DNA of 64,000 bases from Sphingomonas paucimobilis NBRC 13935 (GTDB taxonomy: Bacteria; Pseudomonadota; Alphaproteobacteria; Sphingomonadales; Sphingomonadaceae). The stretch spans positions 1 to 64,000 of the forward strand of contig NZ_BBJS01000062.1 of NCBI RefSeq assembly GCF_000739895.2. The letters are read 5' to 3'. Position 1 is the stretch's first letter, and each line of letters starts with the position of its first letter. Under the pieces are notes generated by a model. It searched no databases. It saw only the letters and a list, made by a program, of their open reading frames with translations, and was not told the origin of the DNA. The position numbers were made by a program, and so were the translations under genes. Positions 9,036-18,397 of the stretch are shown piece after piece.

Positions 9036-9059
9036 GCCTGGCGCACAGGGCCTGTCGCC

Positions 9060-9497
9060 CTATGTCAGCCGCAGCGTTTCCAGCATGGCATGGAACTGGG
9101 GTTCAAGCGCGGCCATGTCGCCGCGCGGTGCGGTGGCCGCCGCCATTACGACCGTATCGGGGTCCGCCGGCAGGAAGGACAGCCACTGCGCCAGCGGCTC
9201 GGCGCCATCGGTCCAGACGAGCCGCATCTCGGCAGTCGGCAGGTCGGGCGTGGCGTGGCGGCGCATCAGTTCCGCATAGCCCGGCTTGCCCTTCCAGCGT
9301 TTAATCTCACCCTCGACATGCGCCTCGATCCGCCGGGCGATGTCGGCAGGGGCCTGTCCGCCGCCCGCCAGCACGTCACGCGTCACCACCAGATTGGCTG
9401 CGATCCCCGATGCGCCGGGAGGGGCCGTCAGCACCAGCATCGATCGGTCGGCCCACCCCTCGGGACAAGCGATTTCCATGCCCTGCACCCGGCTCAC
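9060..9497 (-). CDS. DUF1795/DcrB-like protein, probable T6SS effector chaperone (EagR-type)
   Basis: 145 residues without a signal peptide. The pattern IACPEGWADRSMLVLTAPPG, a central helix pair (IARRIEAHVEGEIKRWKG) and the closing helix after DMAALEPQFHAMLETL fit the DUF1795 (DcrB-like) fold. Eag chaperones of that family bind transmembrane segments of PAAR/Rhs effectors before T6SS loading. It is the last gene of the unit effector, ankyrin 1, ankyrin 2, DUF1795 and overlaps the preceding gene by 4 bp. Its place after the immunity genes is unusual, and the PAAR effector here has no obvious N-terminal membrane helix, so its client is uncertain. Confidence 0.65.
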   Translation of the reverse strand: MSRVQGMEIACPEGWADRSMLVLTAPPGASGIAANLVVTRDVLAGGGQAPADIARRIEAHVEGEIKRWKGKPGYAELMRRHATPDLPTAEMRLVWTDGAEPLAQWLSFLPADPDTVVMAAATAPRGDMAALEPQFHAMLETLRLT

Positions 9498-9970
9498 GAC
9501 TGCGCCCCCGCCGGTGGCCAGCGCCCTTCCTTGACCATTTCCAGCACCTCGTCGCTCTTGGGCGGCGGAAAGGGATAGCCGCGCGCCTTCAGCTTGGCGA
9601 TCACGCGCAACCGGGCCTGATCCTCTTCCGATCCGGGAATGACGCGGCTGGTCTGGGTGCGCTGGGCGGCGGTGATGCCGAACTGGTCATGCGCCCAGAT
9701 ATCGGCACCATGATCGATCAAGGTTTCGACCATGCCCCATTGCATCGTCTCGGCCGCCGCAATCATCGGCGTGCTTTGATTGGCCGGATCGCGTTCGTTC
9801 AGGCCGACGCCCTGTTCCGCTAGCTGGCGAACCCTTTCAGGCCGGGAATGCATTACAGCCCCCAACATCGGCTGTATTACCGTATTGTTCGTCACCGTGC
9901 TCTCCCCCGAGCACCCAACCGCGAATAGGCAGCCGATCGTCACGGCATAGACCTGCCAAATGATTTTCAT
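9494..9970 (-). CDS. Ankyrin-repeat lipoprotein, probable immunity protein (paralogue 2)
   Basis: 158 residues. The signal peptide ends in a lipobox (LFAVGC, Cys about residue 19). Ankyrin-type repeats follow: a helix pair around AVMHSRPERVRQLAEQGVGL, then STPMIAAAETMQWGMVETL followed by IDHGADIWAHDQFGITAA. It is strongly similar along its length to the protein encoded just upstream, with an almost identical C-terminus (ARGYPFPPPKSDEVL). A periplasm-facing ankyrin lipoprotein directly behind a PAAR-lipase gene is the classic layout of a T6SS phospholipase immunity protein. The neutralising function is inferred from context. Confidence 0.75.
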   Translation of the reverse strand: MKIIWQVYAVTIGCLFAVGCSGESTVTNNTVIQPMLGAVMHSRPERVRQLAEQGVGLNERDPANQSTPMIAAAETMQWGMVETLIDHGADIWAHDQFGITAAQRTQTSRVIPGSEEDQARLRVIAKLKARGYPFPPPKSDEVLEMVKEGRWPPAGAQS

Positions 9971-9983
9971 ACCCTTCGCTCAC

Positions 9984-10451
9984 CTATGACTGCGCTCCCG
10001 TCGGTGGCCAGCGTCGTTCCTCGACCAGCTTCAGCACCTCGTCGCTCTTCGGTGGCGGAAAGGGATAGCCACGCGCCTTCAGCTTGGCGATCACGCGCAG
10101 TCGTGCTTGGTCCTCGTCTGATCCGGGAATGACGCGGCTCGTTTCGGTACGCTGAGCTGCGGTTATTCCGAATTGATTATAGGCCCAGATGTCGGCCCCG
10201 TGATCAATGAGAATTTCGACCACGGTCCATTGGTTTGAGCCCGCGGCAAAGATCATCGGCGTGTCATTGTTGGTGTAATAGCGTTCGTTCAGGCCGACGC
10301 CCTGATCCGCCAGGCGACGCACCTCATCGGTCTTGGCATGCATGACGGCACCTAACATCGGCTGGATCGCCTGCTTGTTCGTCACCGTGTCTTCTCCCGA
10401 GCATCCTGCTGCCAGCAAGCTGCCAGCCATCATCATTACGTAACGTCGCAT
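9984..10451 (-). CDS. Ankyrin-repeat lipoprotein, probable immunity protein (paralogue 1)
   Basis: 155 residues from ATG at 10451, chosen because AGGA lies about 8 nt upstream; an in-frame ATG at 10469 would overlap the effector stop codon. A lipoprotein signal with lipobox LLAAGC is followed by ankyrin repeats (DTPMIFAAGSNQWTVVEIL and IDHGADIWAYNQFGITAA). It is the first of two tandem paralogues behind the PAAR-lipase effector gene. Differences between the copies concentrate in the repeat core, as expected if they recognise different toxin variants. Periplasmic immunity against the lipase is inferred. Confidence 0.75.
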   Translation of the reverse strand: MRRYVMMMAGSLLAAGCSGEDTVTNKQAIQPMLGAVMHAKTDEVRRLADQGVGLNERYYTNNDTPMIFAAGSNQWTVVEILIDHGADIWAYNQFGITAAQRTETSRVIPGSDEDQARLRVIAKLKARGYPFPPPKSDEVLKLVEERRWPPTGAQS

Positions 10452-10459
10452 AAGCTGTC

Positions 10460-11689
10460 CTAACCGCATCCGTTGATGACTAGATCGAGTGCAATTGAAC
10501 GCTGTTTCATATGGAGCGCTGGGATAACCTCGTCCATCAAGTGCAAATTGACCGAGCGCATCGCGGCATATTTACCGGCGGCTACGATACCGTCGCTTTC
10601 ATAAGCCTGACGCATTCCATCTTTTATGTCGGGTTCGTCTGGGGGCAACGGCCAGGCGCGGGTTTCAGCTGTCCGCGGCATTACCGGGATTGCCTGACTG
10701 GAACGCAATATTTCGCCCTTGAGATAAACGCCGTCTATTTCGGATGGTAGCGCGTTAGGTACGGTGTCGCTGCGCAAACCTGCCGCGTTGAACGTCGTTG
10801 CTGGCAGGCCAGACGAGCGCGCTGCTGCTGAGGCCATGCCACCACCTAATGAATGCCCAGTGAAACGCGCGTTTCGCCCCATGCCGCCTGGTGCATTGGC
10901 GACCGTATCGCCGATATTCTGTGCATGGGTATAATAGAACGCATCCATCCCCAGGCCTTGGGCAAAATTCTGCCCCCAATCCGAAGCACTGGTCATGGTC
11001 GTCCCCTTGAAAGCCACCAGCGGCGCGCCCGTGGCATTGTTGACGAACACGCCGGCCCGAAACTCGGTGGGTTCGCCCGTCGTGGGATCGATGGGATGCT
11101 CCAGCATCGCTTCCGTCAGGTTCAACCGGCGCAGATCCTTGGGCGTGGCGTTGCGATAGCCGGGCGGCGGGGTGCGTTCGCCGGGGGGATCATAGACCGC
11201 CTGCGCGGCCTGCGCCTCGACGAGGAATTGCGCGATTTTCGCGGCGTCCGCGCGCAGCAGATCGCAGGTCGAGGGCGGTGGTCCCTGACCGATCCGGACA
11301 TCGGGCGATCCCTCCAGGATGAAAGCACCGCAATCGAGCGTGTCGGAGACTCGCGCCGCCTCGCGCTGGTTGATGGAGACGGTCCGGGACCCGCTCACGA
11401 CGGTGCGCAGACCGCTATGCTGGCGGCACTGGCCGGTCGATCGGATCGTCATGGTGGCGGGGCGGCCGTTGATGAAGACGTCGCGCGAGCCGAGCGTCAG
11501 CTGGCCATCGGCCGGCGTCCAGCGTCCGCCGCTCAGTCCGCGTGCGATCAGCCGGCCGAGATTGCCGGCGCGCATGTCCACCTCGCTGCGACGGGCAAAG
11601 AACAAACCGTCCAGTGCCTCGCCGAACAGGCCCTGGCTAAAGCTATGGCCGATCGGATCGCCCACTCTGGCGGCGGCATTCATGCTCAT
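10460..11689 (-). CDS. PAAR-domain lipase, probable T6SS phospholipase effector
   Basis: 409 residues from ATG at 11689 (GGGAG upstream); ATG at 11710 would add seven residues. Residues about 5-139 form a PAAR tip domain (AARVGDPIGHSF, VFINGRPATM, EGSPDVRIGQG), with an insertion after the first strand. Residues about 150-409 are a class-3 lipase-like alpha/beta hydrolase: oxyanion-type FKGT at 227-230 and nucleophile elbow FTGHSLGGG with Ser280. A candidate catalytic His is at about 383 (NLHLMDEV). PAAR domains cap the VgrG spike, so the lipase would be delivered into a rival's periplasm to attack phospholipids. Two ankyrin lipoprotein genes follow directly. No T6SS structural genes lie in the window. 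Confidence 0.85.
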   Translation of the reverse strand: MSMNAAARVGDPIGHSFSQGLFGEALDGLFFARRSEVDMRAGNLGRLIARGLSGGRWTPADGQLTLGSRDVFINGRPATMTIRSTGQCRQHSGLRTVVSGSRTVSINQREAARVSDTLDCGAFILEGSPDVRIGQGPPPSTCDLLRADAAKIAQFLVEAQAAQAVYDPPGERTPPPGYRNATPKDLRRLNLTEAMLEHPIDPTTGEPTEFRAGVFVNNATGAPLVAFKGTTMTSASDWGQNFAQGLGMDAFYYTHAQNIGDTVANAPGGMGRNARFTGHSLGGGMASAAARSSGLPATTFNAAGLRSDTVPNALPSEIDGVYLKGEILRSSQAIPVMPRTAETRAWPLPPDEPDIKDGMRQAYESDGIVAAGKYAAMRSVNLHLMDEVIPALHMKQRSIALDLVINGCG

Positions 11690-11902
11690 CGCGGGCGCTT
11701 CTCCCTGCATGTCGTCGCGATCGTTTGACCTTATTCGACAATCGTCGGACGGGTAAACAAGCCATATCTTCACGTCAGTTGTGAAAACCACGGCAGGCGG
11801 CCACCGTGATATTCCGTCGATATGGCGAAGCATGAGCCTTAATTGTGACATGATTGCCACACTAAACATCGCCATCACGTCGGCGATGGGAGTGGCTGGA
11901 CG

Positions 11903-14467
11903 ATGCGGTACAGGGAGCGCGCGCGGCCGAGGGGCGGCGTGGGATGGTCGGCGGTCGTCCTGGGATTGGCGATACCGACAGGGGCGATGGCGCAGGCTAA
12001 CCCTGGCGAACAGGCACCCCCTTCGGAAGTCACCGTCACCGGCAAGCGCATTCCCGGCTCCGTCATCGGGGCGGTCGAGCCGGTGGCGGTGCTCGATGCC
12101 GAGGCGATTGCGGCGCTGGGCGCGCCCAGCCTGGCCGAGTTGCTCAAGCGGGTGAAGTCGCTGACCAGTTCGGCGAGCGGGGGCGAGCCGGTGATGCTGC
12201 TCAACGGGCGGCGCATATCGGGCTTCGCCGAGTTCCAGAACCTGCCCTATGAGGCGATGGAGCGGATCGAGGTGCTGCCCGAGCAGGAGGCGGCGCGCTT
12301 CGGCTATCCGCCGACGGTGCGGGTGATGAATTTCATCACCAAGAAAAAATTCCGCGCGGTCACCGCCCAACTGCTGCCCGGTATCACGACGGACGGAGGC
12401 GGTGAGACCAATTATGCCGAGCTGACCTCGGCCCGGATCGACGGCCCCCGCCGCCTGACCTTCAACCTGTCGCACTTCCGGCAGAACCCCGTCCTCCAGA
12501 GCGAGCGCGCTGTCGTGCCCGATCCCGAGACGCTGTTCGCGACGACGGGCAATGTGACGGGTGTGAACGGTGCCGGCCTGGACCCTGCGCTCGACCGGCT
12601 GGCGGGGCGGGCGGTGACCCTGTCGGGGGTGCCGGTCGATCCGGCCGCGCGGGCGTCGCTGGCGGCTTATGTGACGACCCCGGTCGCGGTCACCGATCTG
12701 GGGCCCTATCGCACCCTGATCCCTCGCACCGACACCATCCATGCCGAAACCGGCATCGGCAGCCCGCTCGGCAAGTCCCTGTCGGGATCGCTGACCCTGT
12801 CGATGGAGGCGAGCCAGAATCGCGGGCTGAACGGGCTAGCACCGACCGTGCTGGGGGTGCCCGGCGGGGCGGGGGCGCTGCCTTTCGCCAATGATGCGCT
12901 GCTCTATCGCTATCTGCCCGCAAGCGTGCTGCACCAGCGGACGACCAGCATGGCGCTGCATGCGGGCGGCACGCTTCTGGGTGATGTCCGCCGCTGGAGC
13001 TGGGCGGTGACGGGCAATTACGACCGGCTGGTTTCGCGGAACAGTTCGGAGACGGGCGTGCCGTTGGGGGCGCTTCAGGCGGCGATCGATGCGGGCGGCG
13101 ATCCCATGGCGCCGATCGATCCGGCGATCGCGGTGCAGCGGCTTGTCAACCGCAGCCGTGCGGTGTCGGACACGCTGGGGGTCAAGGCGACCGCCAACGG
13201 CCCCGTCGTCCGCCTGCCCGCCGGCGAGGCGCAACTGACCGTCACCACCGATTACAGCCGCATCGACAGCCAAGCACGCTCCAACCTCGCGCTCGCGGAC
13301 CCCGGCGTCGGACGCACCATACGCGGGGCCAGCGTCAATGCGACGGTGCCGATCGCCTCGGCGCGCGAAGGTTCGCTGTCCTTTCTGGGCGAGATGCAGC
13401 TCAGCGGCATGGCGGGGGTGTCGCAGGTGTCCGACTTCGGCCGGCTCAGCACCTCCAATCTCGGGCTGACCTGGTCGCCCGTCCGCCCGGTCCAGCTCAA
13501 CGCCTCGGTCAATGTCGCGCAGACCGCACCTGCCGTCACCCAGCTGGTCGCGCCGGTGCTGACCACGCCCAACACGCCCTTTTTCGACTATGTGACCGGG
13601 CGCAGCACACTGGTCACCACCATCATGGGCGGCAATCCCGAACTGGCGCCCGAACGGCGTCGGATTACCACGCTCGGCATCGCGCTCCAGCCGATCCGGG
13701 ACAAGGATATCCGGCTGAGCGTCGATTATCTCGACACGCGGATCGACAACCAGGCGGCCTCCTTGGGCGGGGCCACGCCGGCGTTTCAACGCGTCTTTCC
13801 CGACCTGTTCCGCCGCGACGCGCTTGGCCAGTTGATCAGCGTCGATCTGCGCCCGGTGAACCTGGCGTTCGAGCGTGAGCGCAAGCTGCGCATGACGGTC
13901 GATCTGCAGGCGACCCTGGGCAAGGCCCCCCCACCCCCGGCCGCGCCCCTCGCCCCCGATGCGGCCAAGACCGCGCCCCCACCCCGCCCGCCCAAGCCGC
14001 GATTGCAGATGCGGATGTCGGCGACGACCAATTACCGGCTGGAGGACCGGCTGACCCTGCGCGACGACGGGGCGGTCCTCGACCTGCTCGATGGCGCGAC
14101 GCTCAGCGGTACCGGCGGGCGACCGCGCTGGGATGTCGAACTGAACGGCTCGGTCAATTACGGGATCGCCAATCTGGGGATGTACGGCCGTGTCCAGGGG
14201 CGGACCCGCATCCGCAGCGACATCGCCGCCTCCGACCTGCAATTTTCGGGGCGGACCTGGCTGGTCCTCTACAGCTTTCTCGACACGCACAAGATCGTGA
14301 ACAAGCCTTGGACCAAGGGCCTGATGATCCACTTCACGATCGAGAACCTGCTCAACGACCGGATCAAGGTCACCGATCGCAACGGCCAGACGCCGAACCG
14401 CTTTCAGCCGGCGCTGATCGACCCCGTGGGCCGATCGATCCGGATCGGGGTGCGCAAGCTGTTCTGA
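11903..14467 (+). CDS. TonB-dependent receptor-like outer membrane protein
   Basis: 854 residues with a signal peptide ending near residue 31 (GLAIPTGAMAQA) and GGAG before the ATG. A TonB-box-like segment (PPSEVTVTGKRIPGS) precedes a plug domain at about residues 50-150 (LAELLKRVKSLTSSASGG, LLNGRRISG, IERIEVL-like MERIEVLPEQEAARFGYP). A large beta-barrel follows. Near residue 670 is a Pro/Ala-rich loop (KAPPPPAAPLAPDAAK), unusual inside a barrel. The protein ends SIRIGVRKLF with the C-terminal Phe typical of BAM substrates. It stands alone next to the effector cassette. Substrate is unknown; the plug is a compact variant seen in some sphingomonad receptors. Confidence 0.85.
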   Translation: MRYRERARPRGGVGWSAVVLGLAIPTGAMAQANPGEQAPPSEVTVTGKRIPGSVIGAVEPVAVLDAEAIAALGAPSLAELLKRVKSLTSSASGGEPVMLLNGRRISGFAEFQNLPYEAMERIEVLPEQEAARFGYPPTVRVMNFITKKKFRAVTAQLLPGITTDGGGETNYAELTSARIDGPRRLTFNLSHFRQNPVLQSERAVVPDPETLFATTGNVTGVNGAGLDPALDRLAGRAVTLSGVPVDPAARASLAAYVTTPVAVTDLGPYRTLIPRTDTIHAETGIGSPLGKSLSGSLTLSMEASQNRGLNGLAPTVLGVPGGAGALPFANDALLYRYLPASVLHQRTTSMALHAGGTLLGDVRRWSWAVTGNYDRLVSRNSSETGVPLGALQAAIDAGGDPMAPIDPAIAVQRLVNRSRAVSDTLGVKATANGPVVRLPAGEAQLTVTTDYSRIDSQARSNLALADPGVGRTIRGASVNATVPIASAREGSLSFLGEMQLSGMAGVSQVSDFGRLSTSNLGLTWSPVRPVQLNASVNVAQTAPAVTQLVAPVLTTPNTPFFDYVTGRSTLVTTIMGGNPELAPERRRITTLGIALQPIRDKDIRLSVDYLDTRIDNQAASLGGATPAFQRVFPDLFRRDALGQLISVDLRPVNLAFERERKLRMTVDLQATLGKAPPPPAAPLAPDAAKTAPPPRPPKPRLQMRMSATTNYRLEDRLTLRDDGAVLDLLDGATLSGTGGRPRWDVELNGSVNYGIANLGMYGRVQGRTRIRSDIAASDLQFSGRTWLVLYSFLDTHKIVNKPWTKGLMIHFTIENLLNDRIKVTDRNGQTPNRFQPALIDPVGRSIRIGVRKLF

Positions 14468-14584
14468 ATTGGGGTGGTAGGACACCGGTTCCTGCCGATC
14501 GCAACGGTTCAGACGCGCGCGACAAGGGGGGTGGTGAGAGGATGGTCAAAATCGGACGTCCCAATGACTGCTATCCTATCACAC

Positions 14585-17476
14585 CTACATTTCCAGACCG
14601 AAGTCCCGCGACCGTCCCCCGCCCCCTGATGGTCCACCAAGCGACAGATGTTTTTCCGGCACCTGTTTGACCACGTCGAGCGCTGAGGTCTTGTCGCCGG
14701 TACTGCGGGTGACATGCCTTTCGACCTTCCGCCCGTCGTCGACCACCAGCGCCACCTTGTCTGCCACGCGGGTCAGCGCGACCAGAAAAGAGCGCTCAGT
14801 CAGCAACTTGCGCTCCGACGACCGCATTGCCACGATGCCGTGGTCGGTCGTGACTCCCTGCGCGACATGGACGTTGATCGCATAGGCAAGGTCCAGCCGC
14901 TCGGCCATACGATCGCCGGACGCGATCTCATGCACGGCGCCGTCGACGAGTGAGGATACGACCAGCCTGCCCCTGCCCACCTCCTCCACCCGCGCCATCG
15001 CACCGTTATCGAGCTTGCGGGTCCGGTCGTTGTCGCTCCAACGGATACGGTCGCCAACGTGCAACTCGACTTGCTTCAATGCGAAAATCGACACGGCATC
15101 GCGGTCGAGGTTCTTGGCTAGCCGACCGGGACGAAACAGCTTTTCGGTTCCGTCTGCCATGCCGAGCCGCACTCGATCCTCGTCGACGCCGGTCACGACA
15201 CCACGATCGCCCCGGACGAGGCCCTGGCTCGGCAGATTGGTGCGCACCTCCACCACATGGCCGGGCCGGTAGGCGCGCATCAGCCGCGCGCCTTCCCTGG
15301 TGGCGTTGACCCGGTCGAGTACGGTGAACGATGTGCCGGTAGCGGCGATCTCGCCACGCGCCTTCAGTTCGGCCTGCACGGCCTGGTTGGCCTCGCTCCG
15401 CATGGTGCGGCCGGCGGTCAGGAGGAGGGTGGCGTCACGCTCGGCACGCGGCAGCGTTGCCCACTGCGCCGCAGCCGTGGTCGCCACCTCGCTGCCCGGC
15501 ACTTCGGTCGTGGCAGGCCTGAGCAACTCGAACGTGCCCGACATGTCGCCGCGGTCGAGTGCGGCAGTGACCGCCTTCATCTGATCGGATCTGGAACGCA
15601 AATTCTTGGTGATATGGGCTGTGACGACACCGGCTAGCTGGCTCGCTTCGAACGGCTTGCCGGCTGCGATCGCGGTCAGCTGGCGAGTATCGCCGGTCTG
15701 CACGACGCGCGCGACGCCCGTGATATTGGCAAGCCGCACGATCCGTTCCATGTCGCGCGTACCGAGCTGCCCGGCCTCCTCGACCATGATGATCGAACCC
15801 GCCAGCTCCGCTTTCACGCGGGTGACCTGTTCCGGTCGGGCGGTGCCGTCGATCACGCGGGCATGACGCGTCAGAAAACGGGCGACGGTGCTCACATTCG
15901 CTTTGGTATCGCGTCCGAACTCGCTCGCCTTCACGCTGGCGATGGCGAGCCCGATCACCGTCCGCCCCTCCGCCTTCGCTACCGCCGTCACCGGCGCCAT
16001 CGCGGTGGACTTGCCGCGTCCCGACCCGCCCTGCACGTTCACCACCCGATCGGACGAGGACAGCATCAACACGGCTGCGGCTTCCTGGCCTGGATTGAGC
16101 CGGCGCAGCCCCAGCTCGCGTGCTACCTCCTGCACCCGGATCGCGGCGTCGACCAGCGGAACGATCGGGGCGGACTGCCCCTTCCCCGCCTCGACCGTGG
16201 CAAGATACGCCTGCTCCAACCGCACCGCGCCCTGCGTCGTCACCATGCGATCGTCGTCGTTGAGCAGCAGGCCTTTCTCCTGCAGCAGCGCCAGCCGGGC
16301 CTCGACATCGCCGACCGTCACCGGCCCGCCACGCGACAGGCTTTCGCGGATGAGTTCCAGCCGGTCGAACGCTGCCTCCCGTTCGCCCAGGTCGCGCACC
16401 GCCGATGCGACCGCGTGCGCTACGGCATAAGCTCGCGGCTCCAGCCGTCCCAGCCGTTCGGGCACCAGCGGGTCGCCGTCGCGCGGGGTCAGCCCCATAC
16501 GGCCGGCGATGGCCACCCCACGCTCGCCTATTCCGCGCACGCCCCGCACCGTGCGCGTCCACACATCATACCCCCGCCGCGCCTCCGCCAGTGCATCCTT
16601 CACCAGCGCTGTCGGATTCAGCCCCTTCTCAGCAGCCAGCTTCCGCCATCCTTCCGCGCGCTGCTCCGCGGCAATATCTGACGATTTGGGCGCGCGCGTC
16701 GCCAGCGCCGCATATTCGCGCGTCTGGGCTGTGTTCTCCAGTCCGCGTTCCTTGATGTATGCATCGATCTCGGCCGATCGGCCGGAAAATGCTTCCACCA
16801 CCGCGCGGGACACGCTGGCAATCTCGAAGGCGCCGTTGCGGCCGTCGTGCCGAGGAATAGTGGCAAAGCCGAGCGTCTCAACCCGGCTGCGGAGTGCAGA
16901 CAGAAACACCGCATCCATGACATGCTGGCGTTCGTACAGCTGGTCCGCGTGCAGCGCCCGCCACTGGCCGTCCGCAGTGCGGGTCGCGTTGGCGATGACG
17001 TTATGGACGTGCAGCTGCGGCTCGCCGCTGCGGTTCACGTCGTGAAGAAAGGTGGCGGCGACGAACCGGCCGGTCACTTCGGGCCCCTGTCCCTTGCCAT
17101 TCCAGACCCGCCCTTCGGCAATGTTGCGCTCCGTCCAGGTGAGGGTCGCGGCTGCTGCCTCGCGCACCGCGGCCACCAGCCGTGCGTCCCCGCCCACGAG
17201 CGCCAGGATCGACACCGACTTGGGCACGGACATGGTGATGTCCCAACCTGCCCGGTGTTCACCTCGTTTGGCGTTCAACACGACGCCGTTGGGGAGTTCG
17301 CCGGCCAGCACCTGTTCGAACCGCTCGGCATCGACCGGCCCGGACAGACCCAGCTCTGCGGCACCCTCGCCTGCCCAGGCACTGACCCCTTCTGTTTGAT
17401 CGGCGGTATAATAATTGTCGCGAGCGTAATAGGTAGCTGCGTCGGAGGCCGAACCGACCGCCGCAACCGAGATCAC
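14585..17476 (-). CDS. MobF-family conjugative relaxase/helicase (TraA/TrwC-like)
   Basis: 963 residues from GTG at 17476, whose GTGA overlaps the upstream stop. The N-terminal relaxase domain has paired tyrosines (YYARDNYY, residues 17-23) as nicking nucleophile candidates, VPKSVSI at 84-90, and a metal-binding histidine triad (H145 in FLHDVN, H156 and H158 in LHVHNV). The C-terminal half is a superfamily 1 helicase with Walker A GGSGRGKST at 483-491 and Walker B-like IIMVEEAGQL. The enzyme nicks oriT, stays covalently attached to the strand and unwinds the plasmid for transfer. At about 960 residues it is of normal MobF length. No VirB/Tra type IV secretion genes are in the window. oriT should be nearby. 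Confidence 0.92.
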   Translation of the reverse strand: MISVAAVGSASDAATYYARDNYYTADQTEGVSAWAGEGAAELGLSGPVDAERFEQVLAGELPNGVVLNAKRGEHRAGWDITMSVPKSVSILALVGGDARLVAAVREAAAATLTWTERNIAEGRVWNGKGQGPEVTGRFVAATFLHDVNRSGEPQLHVHNVIANATRTADGQWRALHADQLYERQHVMDAVFLSALRSRVETLGFATIPRHDGRNGAFEIASVSRAVVEAFSGRSAEIDAYIKERGLENTAQTREYAALATRAPKSSDIAAEQRAEGWRKLAAEKGLNPTALVKDALAEARRGYDVWTRTVRGVRGIGERGVAIAGRMGLTPRDGDPLVPERLGRLEPRAYAVAHAVASAVRDLGEREAAFDRLELIRESLSRGGPVTVGDVEARLALLQEKGLLLNDDDRMVTTQGAVRLEQAYLATVEAGKGQSAPIVPLVDAAIRVQEVARELGLRRLNPGQEAAAVLMLSSSDRVVNVQGGSGRGKSTAMAPVTAVAKAEGRTVIGLAIASVKASEFGRDTKANVSTVARFLTRHARVIDGTARPEQVTRVKAELAGSIIMVEEAGQLGTRDMERIVRLANITGVARVVQTGDTRQLTAIAAGKPFEASQLAGVVTAHITKNLRSRSDQMKAVTAALDRGDMSGTFELLRPATTEVPGSEVATTAAAQWATLPRAERDATLLLTAGRTMRSEANQAVQAELKARGEIAATGTSFTVLDRVNATREGARLMRAYRPGHVVEVRTNLPSQGLVRGDRGVVTGVDEDRVRLGMADGTEKLFRPGRLAKNLDRDAVSIFALKQVELHVGDRIRWSDNDRTRKLDNGAMARVEEVGRGRLVVSSLVDGAVHEIASGDRMAERLDLAYAINVHVAQGVTTDHGIVAMRSSERKLLTERSFLVALTRVADKVALVVDDGRKVERHVTRSTGDKTSALDVVKQVPEKHLSLGGPSGGGGRSRDFGLEM

Positions 17477-18270
17477 TGTTTGCCCTGTGGCGTACCGGGT
17501 GTCGCCCGGACAGTGACCTTGCTTGCCTTCCCTTCGAACTGCGTCCGGCAGCTGTCGGTCGCCAGCCGGTAGTTCACCAGCGCGCAGACCGCCTGGTCTC
17601 CGCCGCCTAGCAGATAATTGGCCGAGCGAACGGCAAGCCACGATGGCGGCAGCGCCATCGCTGCGAAGAAGTAGCTGGAGACGGAGAGCATGCAGATGAC
17701 TGCCAGCGCCGCACATACCTTGCGGCCTGACAATTCCCTGTCCCAGATGATGTAGCTGACGTTTGTCCGGGGCTGTCGCTCGAGGCTTCTGATGGCGGCG
17801 GTATTCTCTCGTAATAGCTCGCTATGGTCGCGCTGCCGCTCGTCGATGGCGTCCAGACGGGGCTGCCTGTCGATCCGCTCGGCAAGCAGTAGCATCTCCG
17901 CCCTGATCGGATTCAAGCTTGCGGTGATACGTTCCGGCATGCCCTTGATGAATTCGGCTCGGACCCGCGTCAGCGCCAGCTGATCCTCACGCTCGAGCTT
18001 GTGCATGTCGCTCTCATGGGCTGCCCAGCTTTGGGCGATGCGGTCGATCTCCATGACCGCCTTGTCCAGCCTGGCTCCGAAGGCGACGACATCACCGGGC
18101 CCCAGTTGCTCGGGCCGGTCGAATAACGCGCGCCCATCCCGCCACGAATCGAGACATTCCCGAACGAACGATTTGGCCAGGGTCGCGCGCTCGACTCCGC
18201 GCTCGGCCGCACAACGGGTAAGGGCTGCATCGTCCTCGTCACCGAGCCGCACATTGACCTGACCGCCCAT
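17473..18270 (-). CDS. RHH/coiled-coil membrane protein, probable relaxosome accessory
   Basis: 265 residues. The N-terminus reads as a ribbon-helix-helix fold (GQVNVRLGDEDDAALTRCAA, then a helix), suggesting DNA binding. Residues about 75-165 are charged, coiled-coil-like helices. One or two hydrophobic segments follow at about 185-215 (CAALAVICMLSVSSYFFAAM), with a short tail. It precedes and is translationally coupled to the relaxase gene (4-bp overlap). A DNA-binding head on a membrane-anchored stalk would suit docking of oriT DNA to the transfer machinery; that role is inference. No named family was recognised. Confidence 0.65.
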   Translation of the reverse strand: MGGQVNVRLGDEDDAALTRCAAERGVERATLAKSFVRECLDSWRDGRALFDRPEQLGPGDVVAFGARLDKAVMEIDRIAQSWAAHESDMHKLEREDQLALTRVRAEFIKGMPERITASLNPIRAEMLLLAERIDRQPRLDAIDERQRDHSELLRENTAAIRSLERQPRTNVSYIIWDRELSGRKVCAALAVICMLSVSSYFFAAMALPPSWLAVRSANYLLGGGDQAVCALVNYRLATDSCRTQFEGKASKVTVRATPGTPQGKQ

Positions 18271-18397
18271 GAAATCTTTGTCCCTCTGTTCGGCAAAATT
18301 CCGGCGAAATGCTGGTCGCTGGCACCACTATCGTGTCATGATAACATATTGGTATGATAGAGCCATAGCATGTAGGATTAAGCAAGTTGATGACGAC

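Noticed and set aside
12836..14485. 549-codon minus-strand frame opposite the first TonB receptor
   Set aside because: Antisense shadow; the plus strand encodes plug and barrel.
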